NCBI RefSeq assembly: GCF_014836645.1
Contig: NZ_JACSQM010000008.1
Location: 62,001-126,000, forward strand
Reading direction: 5' to 3'
Length of the DNA stretch: 64,000 nucleotides
From: Fictibacillus norfolkensis
GTDB taxonomy: Bacteria; Bacillota; Bacilli; Bacillales; Fictibacillaceae
Below are positions 9,930-18,453 of this stretch, in pieces; the first letter of the stretch is position 1, and every line of letters starts with the position of its first letter. Under the pieces are notes generated by a model. It did not search any database. It was not told the origin of the DNA and saw only the letters and a program-made list of their open reading frames with translations. Position numbers and translations under genes: made by a program.

Positions 9930-11018
9930 ATGCCACAGTCGAAATTTTTTCGTATCGGTTACGGATTTCTCCTCATTTTTTTAATCATTTTAGTAGGAAC
10001 AAAGATTGATTTTATTTTCAGGCCGATCGTCGTTCTTGTTCAAACGTTATTTTTCCCGTTTTTACTTGGCGGTGTTCTCTATTATCTGTTCCGGCCCGTC
10101 GTTCAGTTCTTGCATAAGCGAAATGTGCCGAAGGTTTTATCTATCCTTCTCATCTATCTGCTTGCGATCGGACTTTTCGTATTGCTGTTCTATTCTATTG
10201 GTCCGATACTACAAAGACAGGTAAGTAATTTGATCGAGAATACACCTGCTTTAATCGATGCTATTCGTTCAAAACTAAATGATTTACAGCAGAATGAATG
10301 GGTAAGCCGTTTCCAAGAAAGTGACCAGTTTGACGTGAAAGAAATCTCTGATAAAGTTTCTGCTTATTTGTCTACTAGTGTTCAAACAATTGGTACTAAC
10401 ATCGCAAACTTTATTGGAATCATCACAAACATTATTATGATTTTTGTTACCGTTCCTTTCATTCTTTATTACATGTTAAAAGAGGGTGAAAAAGCTCCAC
10501 AGATGGTGCTTCAAACGCTTCCAGAAAGACAGCGTAATAATGGTACAAAAATTCTAAAAGACATGGACATCGCACTTAGTTCTTACATCCAAGGACAGAT
10601 TCTTGTCAGTGTCTGTGTCGGTACAATGCTGTATATCGGTTATCTCGTAATCGGAATCGAGTACTCGCTGATCTTAGCTATCATCGCGATGTTCACAAAT
10701 GTTATTCCGTTCCTCGGACCGATTATCGGAGTCGTTCCTGCACTGATCGTAGCAGTCGTTGACTCGCCGGCGATGGTCATCAAAGTACTAGTCGTTATGG
10801 TTATTGCTCAGCAGATCGAGGGTAATGTAATCTCTCCTCAAGTTATGGGCAAGAAGCTGGATATCCATCCGCTTACCATTATCTCAATCTTGCTTGTTGC
10901 AGGAAGCCTAGGTGGACTACTTGGATTGATTCTAGCCGTCCCAGTATATGCGGTGCTTAAGGTAATTGCCCTGCACACGTATCGCCTGATCAATCTAAGA
11001 AAATCAAAAGAGCTTTAA
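9930..11018 (+). CDS. AI-2E family transporter (UPF0118)
   Basis: This is a 362-residue membrane protein of the AI-2E/UPF0118 family, with about seven or eight hydrophobic segments. Two helices lie near the N-terminus, followed by a charged extracytoplasmic segment (about residues 95-155). The conserved C-terminal half includes ILAIIAMFTNVIPFLGPIIG (residues 247-266) and QQIEGNVISPQVMGKKLDIH (292-311), both strongly conserved in this family. Members have been linked to autoinducer-2 export, Na+/H+ exchange and, in Bacillus, sporulation (YtvI). The transported species here is unknown. It is a single gene with AAAGGTGAT ahead of the ATG and its own terminator. Confidence 0.85.
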   Translation: MPQSKFFRIGYGFLLIFLIILVGTKIDFIFRPIVVLVQTLFFPFLLGGVLYYLFRPVVQFLHKRNVPKVLSILLIYLLAIGLFVLLFYSIGPILQRQVSNLIENTPALIDAIRSKLNDLQQNEWVSRFQESDQFDVKEISDKVSAYLSTSVQTIGTNIANFIGIITNIIMIFVTVPFILYYMLKEGEKAPQMVLQTLPERQRNNGTKILKDMDIALSSYIQGQILVSVCVGTMLYIGYLVIGIEYSLILAIIAMFTNVIPFLGPIIGVVPALIVAVVDSPAMVIKVLVVMVIAQQIEGNVISPQVMGKKLDIHPLTIISILLVAGSLGGLLGLILAVPVYAVLKVIALHTYRLINLRKSKEL

Positions 11019-11039
11019 AATAATGAGGAATTGGAAAAA

Positions 11040-11070
11040 GCATCGGATATTAGAGTCCGATGCTTTTTTT
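11040..11070 (+). terminator. Terminator after the AI-2E family gene
   Basis: GCATCGGA (11040-11047) pairs perfectly with TCCGATGC (11056-11063), followed by T7. Confidence 0.9.
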
Positions 11071-11074
11071 GTAT

Positions 11075-11154
11075 CGTATTTTCTGTATGGCGCTCGTATT
11101 TTCTGTATGGCGCTCGTATTTTCTGTATGGCGCTCGTATTTTCTGTATGGCGCT
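11075..11154. repeat. Four perfect tandem copies of a 20-bp unit
   Basis: The unit CGTATTTTCTGTATGGCGCT occurs four times in a row without a mismatch (starts at 11075, 11095, 11115, 11135). A fifth copy is broken after CGT. The array sits between the terminator of the AI-2E gene and the end of mtnD. Short open frames across it come from the repeat having no stop in some frames and are not taken as genes. Confidence 0.95.
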
Positions 11155-11188
11155 CGTCCATCGTGCTTGTCAGCCGCTGGACGAGCGC
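11150..11188. repeat. Inverted repeat closing the tandem array
   Basis: GCGCTCGTCCA (11150-11160) is the perfect reverse complement of TGGACGAGCGC (11178-11188), with a 17-nt loop. Most of its left arm (GCGCTCGT) is also present at each junction of the tandem array, so the right arm could pair with any copy. Confidence 0.85.
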
Positions 11189-11213
11189 CTAAACCACCAT
11201 TTACTCTTTCATT

Positions 11214-11249
11214 ACAAAAGAAAACACACCATTTCATTTCAATGGTGTG
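11214..11249 (-). terminator. Terminator of the mtnWXBD operon
   Basis: On the minus strand CACACCATT pairs with AATGGTGTG (11225-11249), followed by TTTTCTTTTGT. It is 13 nt past the mtnD stop. Confidence 0.85.
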
Positions 11250-11261
11250 CAAAAATTTTTA

Positions 11262-11798
11262 TTATTGTGCTTCTTGCGGTTGTTTATCGTAGATCGGTAC
11301 CCAGCCTTCTTTTGATTTGAATATGCGGACCGCTACTACTTTACGATCTTCTTGCAGCGTGAAATAGTGACGGAAATTTTCAGGAACGGAGATAAGGTCT
11401 CCTGGCTCAAGTTCAACATCGAAGAATCTTCCGTTGGGCCCTTCGATGGCAAAGATTCCATGTCCAGAAACGATAAAGCGTACTTCATCATCCGTGTGAT
11501 GATGTTCCGCTAAGAAGTTTTTCAATAGCTCATCTAAGTTTGGTGTCGCATCAGAAAGGGAGATAACATCTTCTGTTACATACCCTCTGCGCTCAGAAAT
11601 ATCATCAATCTCACTGCGGAAGGTTTGAATCACTTCTGCTTTGTCCTCATCACTTAACGAAAAATTTTCACGAAGGTGGGATGGAAGTTTTTCAATGTCC
11701 CACTTTTCGTAAATAACTTCCTGTGAGTTTAAGTACGATTCTACCTCGCTTTGTTTTTCAATTCTTTCGTTGTTATCATGAAATCGTAGTTGTGCCAT
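11262..11798 (-). CDS. mtnD: Acireductone dioxygenase
   Basis: This 178-residue cupin enzyme converts acireductone (1,2-dihydroxy-5-methylthiopentene) with O2 to the keto acid of methionine plus formate, the penultimate step of methionine salvage. Metal ligands are visible in [19 protein letters not shown], with a later His in the second cupin motif (VPENFRHYF). The length equals that of B. subtilis MtnD. GGAGG lies 8 nt before the ATG. The gene overlaps the end of mtnB by 23 nt. It is the last gene of the S-box-controlled mtnW-mtnX-mtnB-mtnD operon. Confidence 0.95.
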   Translation of the reverse strand: MAQLRFHDNNERIEKQSEVESYLNSQEVIYEKWDIEKLPSHLRENFSLSDEDKAEVIQTFRSEIDDISERRGYVTEDVISLSDATPNLDELLKNFLAEHHHTDDEVRFIVSGHGIFAIEGPNGRFFDVELEPGDLISVPENFRHYFTLQEDRKVVAVRIFKSKEGWVPIYDKQPQEAQ

Positions 11799-12441
11799 TT
11801 ATAACGCCTCCAAATGATTGATTTTTATTTAAAACGTTTAAAGTTCGTAATTTGATGTGGTAAGAGAATAGAAACTCGAAAGCTTCTAGGTGTTTCTTTG
11901 CTTCAAAAGCATTTCTGCCCCATACGGTAATACCATGATTACGAATCAAAACAGCTTTTGTATCAGGTTTTATAACCGCACCCACTGCTTCTGACAGCTT
12001 GGAGAGATCACCATAATTTTCAACGATAGGAACCGTTATACTTCCTTCTTCTTCCCATATTCCAAAAGCCTTTATCAGTTCCTGACCTTGGAATGTAATC
12101 TCTCCAACATCACCGTACAACTCAGAGATTAAGTTGTTATCCACGGTGTGAACGTGTAAACAACAGCCGGCATCCGTTAATCGGTAGACTTCACAATGAA
12201 TACCTGTTTCTGCTGAAGCTTTTAAGTGTGTTTCTTCTATCGGTTTTCCATATTGATCCACTAAAAGAAAATCTTCTGAAGTACGTTTTGTTTTATCTTT
12301 TCCACTTGCAGAAACATAAAAGGCGAGCGGGGAATCACTTACTTTAATAGATACGTTACCACTTGTACCAGGAAACCAATCCCGTGAAGCCAGCTCATCC
12401 TTTACATCAGCAAGCTCATTCCAACGCTGTTGTTTACTCAA
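11776..12441 (-). CDS. mtnB: Methylthioribulose-1-phosphate dehydratase
   Basis: This 221-residue protein has the class II aldolase fold and dehydrates 5-methylthioribulose-1-phosphate to 2,3-diketo-5-methylthiopentyl-1-phosphate. Visible motifs are the phosphate-binding [11 protein letters not shown] near the N-terminus and the zinc-ligand pair in [10 protein letters not shown], with a third His in RNHGITVWG. The start is TTG at 12441, overlapping the mtnX stop as TTGA, so it relies on translational coupling. No upstream ATG is available, and the N-terminus [14 protein letters not shown] begins where the family does. Confidence 0.94.
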   Translation of the reverse strand: MSKQQRWNELADVKDELASRDWFPGTSGNVSIKVSDSPLAFYVSASGKDKTKRTSEDFLLVDQYGKPIEETHLKASAETGIHCEVYRLTDAGCCLHVHTVDNNLISELYGDVGEITFQGQELIKAFGIWEEEGSITVPIVENYGDLSKLSEAVGAVIKPDTKAVLIRNHGITVWGRNAFEAKKHLEAFEFLFSYHIKLRTLNVLNKNQSFGGVINGTTTIS

Positions 12442-13112
12442 CTTTTTACAACTCTTTTCTCTAAAACATGAATGATGTCATGAAACGTCTCAAATGGTGT
12501 GTATGGTATTTGGTTTTCTTCACATTTTTTAATAAGGTAATCTCTTGCGAATACAACATCCGCCATTTTAGAAGCTTGTAGATCTGTAATTGAATCGCCG
12601 ATTACAATCTTTTCTGCTCCCTGATATTTCTCTTCTAGGCGTCTGATAACAGAAGGTTTACAGCAACCACAATCATTGTCACACTGATTATCACACGCAT
12701 TCGGCCAAGTGATCTTTATCGTATCACCGGTAAAGTCACTGGCGTTACAAAAAACGTTGGCTGCCTCTAGCTTGTTCTCTAAAACAGGGTGAACAAAAAA
12801 ATCAATGCCTCCACTAACGATGTATAATGGAATTCTCTCACTTTGAGTAAATTGAATAAATTCCTGAAAGCCTTCTCTGATCTTAGAACGTGTTAGGACA
12901 AATTCAATGATCTCTTCCTTTTTATCCGAAGAAATTCTAGAAAACATCTTTCCTACACCTTCACGAATCGAGATCGTTTCATTCAAGATTTCATTAACGA
13001 TCGGCTGCCAGCCCTCAGGTGAAAATTCTTCCATGATCGCGACGATGTTATCTTTTTCGGTAACAGTCCCATCAAAATCACAAAAGATTACCGATTGGTG
13101 TTGAGTTGTCAT
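12438..13112 (-). CDS. mtnX: 2-hydroxy-3-keto-5-methylthiopentenyl-1-phosphate phosphatase
   Basis: This 224-residue HAD phosphatase removes phosphate from the enolised intermediate to give acireductone. The catalytic DxD motif is seen in [14 protein letters not shown] cysteine cluster ([16 protein letters not shown]) follows the core and is typical of the MtnX group. ATG 13112 is preferred over the upstream frame start at 13133 because it overlaps the mtnW stop as ATGA and gives the expected N-terminus [11 protein letters not shown]. It works right after MtnW in the pathway and in gene order. Confidence 0.93.
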   Translation of the reverse strand: MTTQHQSVIFCDFDGTVTEKDNIVAIMEEFSPEGWQPIVNEILNETISIREGVGKMFSRISSDKKEEIIEFVLTRSKIREGFQEFIQFTQSERIPLYIVSGGIDFFVHPVLENKLEAANVFCNASDFTGDTIKITWPNACDNQCDNDCGCCKPSVIRRLEEKYQGAEKIVIGDSITDLQASKMADVVFARDYLIKKCEENQIPYTPFETFHDIIHVLEKRVVKS

Positions 13113-14350
13113 TTTACAGGAACACCGCCCCAAAGCTCTAATGCTTTTTGTAGTTCTGCATGTTTTTCAGCAAAGCTCTCAAAGTCTTCTCCTTTAACAA
13201 CTGCGTCAATAGCTTGACGGAAAGCGCGCGCTCCACCAGCAGCTCCATCTGGATGACCATGTATGCCACCACCTGCGTTTATAACACTGTCTAATCCGAA
13301 GTCATTGTATAAAACCGGTGTTAAACCTGGATGGATACCAGCTGATGGGACAGGAAACGACTTGTTTAATGAGATACTATCAGTTGTTAAAGCATCCGCA
13401 ATGCTTAACGTTTCTTTACGATCAAGTGCCACACTTCCATATGGTGATGGGAACAACACAAGATCGGCTCCTGCATAACGAAGCAGTTTGCCTAGTAACA
13501 CGGAATAACCAATTCCGTAGAGAGACGATGATCCGATAGCTCCGGATAATGCAGGATGTGCCATGATTGGAAGCGGAACCTCTTTATCTTCTGCTAATTC
13601 TTGCAATACATCTGGTCCGTAGGATAAAACGTTGAACAATAATGCGTTAGCTCCTAATTCTGCTGCTCGCCTCGCTTTGTCTCGAAGTTCACTCGTTCTG
13701 CCTGTCAAGTTAACTGCGTAGAGCGTCTTTTCACCTGTTCGCTCGTGAACAGACTTTAATACTTCTTTAGCGATTTTCACTCTTTCTTCAAAAGGAGTAA
13801 GTGGATTCTCAAAAAGAATCTCATCATCTTTCACAAGATCTACCCCACCTAAAGCCTGCTCATATAATTGCTGCTTGAAAAATGACAGATCTTTTCCGAG
13901 TACCCCTTTAAAAATACTCATAACAAGTGGACGATTATGTACGTCTAAGATATCTCGGATTCCTGTTATCCCAAACTTCGGACCTGGAAATTGGTTTTCT
14001 AGCTCTCTATCAAACTCTAAATCTACGAGCTTGATCTCACCATCTAACGAAAGCTTACCGAATACCGTCGTTAGAATTGCTGGAATATCATTTGAAAAGT
14101 TTGCTGATGGATAGGAAATCTTAAGCAAGCCTCGTGTTCTTTTACTTCCTAAAAATTGATCAGCACGCGGATCTTCAGGAAGTTCAGTTACCTCTTCAAC
14201 AATACCTTTATGTTTTTTTAGCTGTTCTTGCTCAAGCTGGGGAAGATCTGTCCAAGAACCTACTGTAAGTCCTAGTGCGATGCCTTCTGCTTTTTTGTGT
14301 AGATTCTCTTTTTTATCATGTACTAAGTACGTAGCTGTAATTTTACTCAT
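13109..14350 (-). CDS. mtnW: 2,3-diketo-5-methylthiopentyl-1-phosphate enolase (RuBisCO-like protein)
   Basis: This 413-residue protein belongs to the RuBisCO-like (form IV) branch and enolises 2,3-diketo-5-methylthiopentyl-1-phosphate rather than fixing CO2. The active-site segment [14 protein letters not shown] keeps the lysine and acidic residues that bind Mg2+. [11 protein letters not shown] and [20 protein letters not shown] correspond to the phosphate-binding C-terminal part. Length matches B. subtilis MtnW (about 414). It is the first gene of the operon; AAAGGAG lies ahead of the ATG. Expression should be controlled by the SAM-I riboswitch in the 220-nt leader. Confidence 0.95.
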   Translation of the reverse strand: MSKITATYLVHDKKENLHKKAEGIALGLTVGSWTDLPQLEQEQLKKHKGIVEEVTELPEDPRADQFLGSKRTRGLLKISYPSANFSNDIPAILTTVFGKLSLDGEIKLVDLEFDRELENQFPGPKFGITGIRDILDVHNRPLVMSIFKGVLGKDLSFFKQQLYEQALGGVDLVKDDEILFENPLTPFEERVKIAKEVLKSVHERTGEKTLYAVNLTGRTSELRDKARRAAELGANALLFNVLSYGPDVLQELAEDKEVPLPIMAHPALSGAIGSSSLYGIGYSVLLGKLLRYAGADLVLFPSPYGSVALDRKETLSIADALTTDSISLNKSFPVPSAGIHPGLTPVLYNDFGLDSVINAGGGIHGHPDGAAGGARAFRQAIDAVVKGEDFESFAEKHAELQKALELWGGVPVK

Positions 14351-14376
14351 GTTCGTCGTTCTCCTTTCAAAAACGC

Positions 14377-14547
14377 AAAAAACCCCTTCACGAGGAAGGG
14401 GTGTCTACATATTGACAGTTCCGCTTCCTCTTATCTCTCAGCCAAACGTTCGACTGCAAGAATTAGCACCGTTTTCAGTTAAGCTAAATTAACTGAATGG
14501 TTGCCGGGTTTCATCGGGCTAGTCCCTCCACCTGCTCTTAATAAGAG
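14377..14547 (-). ncRNA. SAM-I (S-box) riboswitch with terminator, controls mtnWXBD
   Basis: On the minus strand the aptamer runs from CTCTTATTAAGAGCAGGTGG (14547 downward) to GAGATAAGAGG (about 14428). It contains the conserved core pieces AGGGACTAGCCCGATGAAAC, CGGCAACC, ACGGTGCTAATTC and GGCTGAGAG. The terminator follows: GAAGGGGT (14395-14402) pairs with ACCCCTTC (14382-14389), then a U6 run. High S-adenosylmethionine should stop transcription before mtnW. This leader and its promoter (14579-14607) fill the right part of the gap 14351-14817, together with the dispersed repeat at 14641-14768. Confidence 0.95.
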
Positions 14548-14578
14548 TGCAAATTGTTAGAATATAATTTTAATTGTG

Positions 14579-14607
14579 ATTATGACAGGGTATGAAGGAT
14601 CTGTCAA
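14579..14607 (-). promoter_or_regulatory. Promoter of the mtnWXBD operon
   Basis: On the minus strand TTGACA (14602-14607) is followed after 17 nt by CATAAT (14579-14584). The start point would be near 14572, just ahead of the SAM-I aptamer. The sequence after the -35 box resembles that of the mtnK promoter. Confidence 0.7.
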
Positions 14608-14640
14608 CCCTATCTTCTTCCTTCAATGTATTGAAAGTGA

Positions 14641-14768
14641 TTTGATTTCCGTTCCAGATGCTCGCTTTCCGGGGGGGCGTGCGGTGAGCCCCTTGCCGCT
14701 TGCGCCTTTAAGGGTCTCACCTGCCACACTCGTCCCCCAGGAGTCTCCCATCTTGCACTACAATCAAA
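14641..14768. repeat. Dispersed structured intergenic repeat, copy A
   Basis: This 128-bp element is built as nested inverted arms: TTTGATT/AATCAAA at the ends, then AGATG (14656-14660) with CATCT (14749-14753), a G run (14671-14677) with CCCCC (14734-14738), and GGTGAG (14683-14688) with CTCACC (14716-14721). It lies 50 nt past the mtnE stop and carries no credible open frame. It is recognisably the same family as 32236-32362 and, more distantly, 55957-56213, 58645-58736 and 55141-55186. Confidence 0.85.
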
Positions 14769-14817
14769 TGTCAGTGGAGGTAAACACCAGTTACCAATTA
14801 ATTCTCAAAGGAGTGGT

Positions 14818-15984
14818 TTAAATTAATTTAGCAATTCGATCTGCAGCCTCAATCAAACGGTCTTCAGACGTTAAAAGACCGGCACGTACATATCGATCGC
14901 CTTCGCTTCCGAATCCGATTCCTGGTGCGACTACTACGTGTGCTTTCTCAAGCAAATAATCTGAGAACGTTTCGGAAGTATACCCTTCAGGTACAGGCAG
15001 CCAGCAGAAGAATGAACCTTTTGGCGATTCCACGTTCCATCCGTTTTCATTCAAACGTCCGATGAATGCATTTCGGCGTCGTTCATATGTATCTACCAGT
15101 TCATCCACACATCGTTGTGACCCGTTCAAAGCCTCAGCTGCTGCATGCTGGACCGCTCCAAACAAGCTTACATAAAAATGATCTTGAAGTAGATTGATGG
15201 ATTCGATGACAGATTCGTTTCCAATAGCAAAACCAACGCGCCAGCCTGCCATGTTATAGGTTTTGGAAAGTGTATAGATCTCTATCCCTACTTCTTTTGC
15301 TCCTTCGATCTGTAGAAAACTAACCGGTTTTTGCCCATCGAATCCGACAGCTCCATATGCAAAATCATGACACACGAGTATATCATGTTTGTTAGCGAGT
15401 TCCACTGTCTCTTTAAAAAAAGATTCAGTGGCAACACCTGCAGTCGGGTTGTTCGGATAGTTTAAGAACATAAGCTTTGCTTTGTTCAATACTGTCTCAG
15501 GTAATTCATCATACTTCGGGAGAAAGTCATTTTCTTTTCTTAAAGGCATGGTCTCCATTGTAGCTCCAGCCATTGCTACACCTGACCAATAGTCGGGGTA
15601 TCCTGGATCTGGAACGAGTGCGACATCTCCTGGGTTTAAATAACACTGTGATAACTCTACTAAACCTACTTTCCCACCAAAAAGTACGGCTACTTCTTTC
15701 TCAGGATCAAGTGTGACCCCATATTCTCGTTTATAAAAATCGGCAGCTGCCTGCTTTAAAAATCCATGACCGCGAAACGGTGAATACTTATGAAATTCAG
15801 GTCGATCTGCTCCCTCTTTTAATGCATCTACAATATGCTGTGGAGTGGGCTGATCAGGATTTCCTTGTCCTAGATTTATAACGTCATAGCCTTTTTCCAC
15901 GTAGTAAGATACTTTTTTTACAAGTTTGGCGAAAAATTGCTCCGGCAGCTTCCCCATCACTTCTGCCTGCTCAAATCGTTTCAC
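14818..15984 (-). CDS. mtnE: Methionine-salvage aminotransferase (PLP-dependent, class I/II)
   Basis: This 388-residue aminotransferase should transfer an amino group to 4-methylthio-2-oxobutyrate, giving methionine, the last step of salvage. The PLP lysine lies in TLSKTYNMAGWRVGFAIG. PDPGYPDYW, NYPNNPTAG and the C-terminal RAGLLTSEDR arginine are typical of fold-type I enzymes. The start is taken as GTG 15984 (MKRFEQAEV), because GGAAGTG is well placed for it; a GTG 9 nt upstream would overlap that site. It is divergent from mtnU and lies between the two S-box loci, which supports MtnE over the related LL-diaminopimelate aminotransferases. No S-box leader was seen for it. Confidence 0.87.
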   Translation of the reverse strand: MKRFEQAEVMGKLPEQFFAKLVKKVSYYVEKGYDVINLGQGNPDQPTPQHIVDALKEGADRPEFHKYSPFRGHGFLKQAAADFYKREYGVTLDPEKEVAVLFGGKVGLVELSQCYLNPGDVALVPDPGYPDYWSGVAMAGATMETMPLRKENDFLPKYDELPETVLNKAKLMFLNYPNNPTAGVATESFFKETVELANKHDILVCHDFAYGAVGFDGQKPVSFLQIEGAKEVGIEIYTLSKTYNMAGWRVGFAIGNESVIESINLLQDHFYVSLFGAVQHAAAEALNGSQRCVDELVDTYERRRNAFIGRLNENGWNVESPKGSFFCWLPVPEGYTSETFSDYLLEKAHVVVAPGIGFGSEGDRYVRAGLLTSEDRLIEAADRIAKLI

Positions 15985-16015
15985 GACGATCACTTCCAGT
16001 CTAATTTGAATGTTC

Positions 16016-16043
16016 TTGAAATTCTAATCAGTTATGTTATACG
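16016..16043 (+). promoter_or_regulatory. Candidate promoter of mtnU
   Basis: TTGAAA (16016-16021), a 16-nt spacer and TATACG (16038-16043) lie 50 nt before the mtnU ATG. This is a moderate match. Confidence 0.4.
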
Positions 16044-16092
16044 CTTAAGGAAATTCTGTAAAGACTTTTTTTACAATCTGGAGGGTACAATC

Positions 16093-16875
16093 ATGAAAAT
16101 TGCCTGTATTCAAGTTGATATACATTATGGCGATCCTAAGAAAAATTATGAACACATAGAAAATAATATCCGAGAAGCGGTTCAACAGCACAAACCTGAT
16201 ACAATCGTTCTGCCAGAACTGTGGGATACAGGATATGATCTTTCTCGATTAGATGAGATTAGTGATCATGATGGTAAAAAAGCAAAGGAATGGTTAAGTC
16301 GATTATCTAAAGAGCTGGATATTAATATTGTCGGCGGATCTATCGCGTATCGTGAAAGTAACAATGTTTACAATACATCACTCACTTACAACCGAAATGG
16401 TGAACATGTTGGCACCTATTCAAAGGCTCACCTGATTACACTTATGGAAGAAGAAAAATATATCTCACCAGGAAGTAACAGTAATCTGTTTACAATCGAC
16501 GGCAACCTCTCCACTCTTGCTATCTGTTACGACATCCGTTTTCCTGAATGGATTCGCGCACCTTTCTTAAACGGGGCTAAGATTTTATTCGTTCCTGCCG
16601 AATGGCCGATTCAAAGACAAGCCCATTGGAGGGCATTGCTTACTGCACGTGCTATAGAGAATCAGTGCTACGTTATTGCCTGTAACCGAGTAGGCAGCGA
16701 CCCTAAAAATACCTTCGCAGGTCAATCTTTAATCATTGATCCGTGGGGAGATATTATCGCCGAAGGATCGGTGCACGATGAAGAGATCCTTACAGCAGAG
16801 ATCTCTCCTGAATTGGTAGACGAAGTACGCATAAAGGTTCCTGTGTTTAACGATCGTCGAACAGACCTGTATTAA
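16093..16875 (+). CDS. mtnU: Carbon-nitrogen hydrolase, 2-oxoglutaramate amidase (MtnU)
   Basis: This 260-residue nitrilase-superfamily amidase carries the Glu-Lys-Cys triad: Glu in LPELWDTGYD, Lys in TYSKAHLI and Cys in LAICYDIRFPEW. In B. subtilis the homologue sits beside mtnE and deamidates the 2-oxoglutaramate or 2-oxosuccinamate left when glutamine or asparagine serves as amino donor, pulling the transamination forward. The start is ATG 16093 with GGAGGG 8 nt upstream. The frame extends 52 codons further upstream, but that part is leader and overlaps mtnE. It is divergent from mtnE across about 110 nt. Confidence 0.9.
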   Translation: MKIACIQVDIHYGDPKKNYEHIENNIREAVQQHKPDTIVLPELWDTGYDLSRLDEISDHDGKKAKEWLSRLSKELDINIVGGSIAYRESNNVYNTSLTYNRNGEHVGTYSKAHLITLMEEEKYISPGSNSNLFTIDGNLSTLAICYDIRFPEWIRAPFLNGAKILFVPAEWPIQRQAHWRALLTARAIENQCYVIACNRVGSDPKNTFAGQSLIIDPWGDIIAEGSVHDEEILTAEISPELVDEVRIKVPVFNDRRTDLY

Positions 16876-16896
16876 TCTTAATTTTAAAATTTAGTG

Positions 16897-16926
16897 TTGA
16901 CAGATCTTCATACAACGTTGTAGTAT
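16897..16926 (+). promoter_or_regulatory. Promoter of the mtnKA-transporter operon, with embedded palindrome
   Basis: TTGACA (16897-16902) is followed after 18 nt by TAGTAT (16921-16926). The perfect 12-bp palindrome TACAACGTTGTA (16911-16922) overlaps the spacer and the start of the -10 box, so a repressor could act here in addition to the riboswitch. Confidence 0.6.
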
Positions 16927-16981
16927 AACGATTATGAATTGCGTGAATATTGTTGCGCATTAAAAAACGAATAATTTTGGT

Positions 16982-17205
16982 CTCTTATCAAGAGCAGGTG
17001 GAGGGATATGGCCCGATGAAACCCAGCAACCGACCGTAATACCATTGTAAGATGGGGCGCCCGCATTCTATGGGGAGCCGCTGATTAAGTCAGCGTATGG
17101 CACGGTGCTAATTCCGGCAAAACATTTTGTTTTGCTAAGATAAGAGGCACGGGAAATCATCATTCCGAGCCTCTTTTCTTATACGAAAAGAGGCTCTTTT
17201 TATTT
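16982..17205 (+). ncRNA. SAM-I (S-box) riboswitch with terminator, controls mtnK-mtnA-ABC transporter
   Basis: P1 is CTCTTATC (16982-16989) with GATAAGAG (17139-17146). The core shows AGAGCAGGTGGAGGGATATG, GCCCGATGAAACCC, AGCAACC and CACGGTGCTAATTCC. The region between AGCAACC and CACGGTGCTAATTCC is longer than in the mtnW copy. The terminator is GAGCCTCTTTTC (17167-17178) with GAAAAGAGGCTC (17185-17196), then T5. S-adenosylmethionine binding should shut off the whole downstream operon. It fills the gap 16876-17232. Confidence 0.96.
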
Positions 17206-17232
17206 GTAAAAAACTTTCCGGGGGGAACAAAA

Positions 17233-18450
17233 ATGAGCGTACAAGTAAGACCTACATATGAACCGTTAAATGAATTGACTGTCCTTGATGTGGTAAAACC
17301 TTTAGCATTTTTCGATGCATCCGAACAAAACCAGCTGCATGTTAGAGAGATTGGAGATGGCAACTTAAACCTTGTTTTTCATATAGAAAGCGCACTCTCC
17401 AAAAAAGCACTGATCGTCAAACAAGCACTTCCATACGCAAAAGTAGTTGGAGAAAGCTGGCCGCTCACACTAGATCGCGCACGAATTGAGAGCGATGCCT
17501 TACTAAAAGAAGCTGAGTCCGTTCCTCACTTGGTTCCGAGGGTTTTATTTTCAGATTCAACACTTGCTGTCACAGTTATGGAAGATTTGTCTGATCATGT
17601 CATCCTTCGAAAAGGACTTATTGATGGTCAAATTTATACACAGCTTGCTGATGACATTGGAACGTTTGCAGCTAAGACCGCTTTTTATTCTAGTGACTTT
17701 TACCTTCATCCGTTTGAGAAAAAAGACCAAGTTAAACGATTTTCAAACCCAGAGCTTTGCAAGATCACGGAAGACTTAGTATTCACAGATCCTTTTTTCA
17801 ACAACGAAACGAACGACTTCCCTGATGAACTTCAAAGTGAAGTTGATGTAATTTGGAATGACAAAGAGCTTTTACAAGAGGTAGCTCAACTGCGACTATC
17901 ATTCTTAACAAGAGCAGAAGTTCTTCTTCATGGAGATCTACATTCTGGAAGTATTTTTGTAAAGAGCGATTCTACTAAAGTGATCGATCCTGAGTTTGCA
18001 TTCTATGGTCCAGCAGGATTTGATATCGCTCACTTCATAGCTAACCTTGCGCTTAATCACCTTTCTCAGAATGCACATACAAAAGAGCCATTTCATCGTG
18101 AAACATTACAAACCTACCTGTTACAAACGATTGAAAAGACTTGGGAGACATACACAGATACGTTCACACAGCTTTGGAACGAGAAAGCGACTGATCCTTT
18201 TGCCAAGATCGAAGGTGTTCTTGAAAATTTCTTAGAAAAAACGTTTCAAGAAGCGATTGGATTTGCGGGATGTGAAATCATTCGAAGAACGATCGGACTT
18301 GCACATGTAGCTGATCTAGACTCTATACCTCAAAAAGAAGTCGAGTTCTTTTATAAAAAAACAGCTCTAGAGCTAGGTGCAAAACTTATTAAGAATCAGA
18401 GAAAAATTACAAACATCACAGAACTTACTGACTGGATTAGAGGTGCTTAA
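17233..18450 (+). CDS. mtnK: 5-methylthioribose kinase
   Basis: This 405-residue ATP-dependent kinase phosphorylates 5-methylthioribose at C1, the entry step into methionine salvage in Bacillus. It has the aminoglycoside-phosphotransferase/choline-kinase fold: catalytic loop LLHGDLHSGSIFV with the Asp base, followed by the metal-binding VIDPEFAFYGPAGFD. An N-terminal ATP-binding lobe includes EIGDGNLNLVFHIE and the lysine in IVKQALPYAK. It starts behind GGGGGG, is the first gene after the riboswitch and ends 3 nt before mtnA. Confidence 0.96.
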   Translation: MSVQVRPTYEPLNELTVLDVVKPLAFFDASEQNQLHVREIGDGNLNLVFHIESALSKKALIVKQALPYAKVVGESWPLTLDRARIESDALLKEAESVPHLVPRVLFSDSTLAVTVMEDLSDHVILRKGLIDGQIYTQLADDIGTFAAKTAFYSSDFYLHPFEKKDQVKRFSNPELCKITEDLVFTDPFFNNETNDFPDELQSEVDVIWNDKELLQEVAQLRLSFLTRAEVLLHGDLHSGSIFVKSDSTKVIDPEFAFYGPAGFDIAHFIANLALNHLSQNAHTKEPFHRETLQTYLLQTIEKTWETYTDTFTQLWNEKATDPFAKIEGVLENFLEKTFQEAIGFAGCEIIRRTIGLAHVADLDSIPQKEVEFFYKKTALELGAKLIKNQRKITNITELTDWIRGA

Positions 18451-18453
18451 ATT

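Noticed and set aside
11075..11154. CRISPR array
   Set aside because: The units are directly adjacent with no spacers, and no cas gene is present.
11023..11320. Overlapping short frames across the 20-bp tandem array
   Set aside because: They arise because the repeat lacks stop codons; the repeated peptide shifts frame from unit to unit, and no ribosome binding site precedes a start.
14641..14768. A third riboswitch near mtnE
   Set aside because: The structured element does not match the S-box core and recurs at unrelated loci, so it is treated as a dispersed repeat.
15937..16092. Extended N-terminus of mtnU from an upstream frame start
   Set aside because: The extension overlaps the divergent mtnE start; the ATG at 16093 has GGAGGG and starts at the conserved nitrilase N-terminus.
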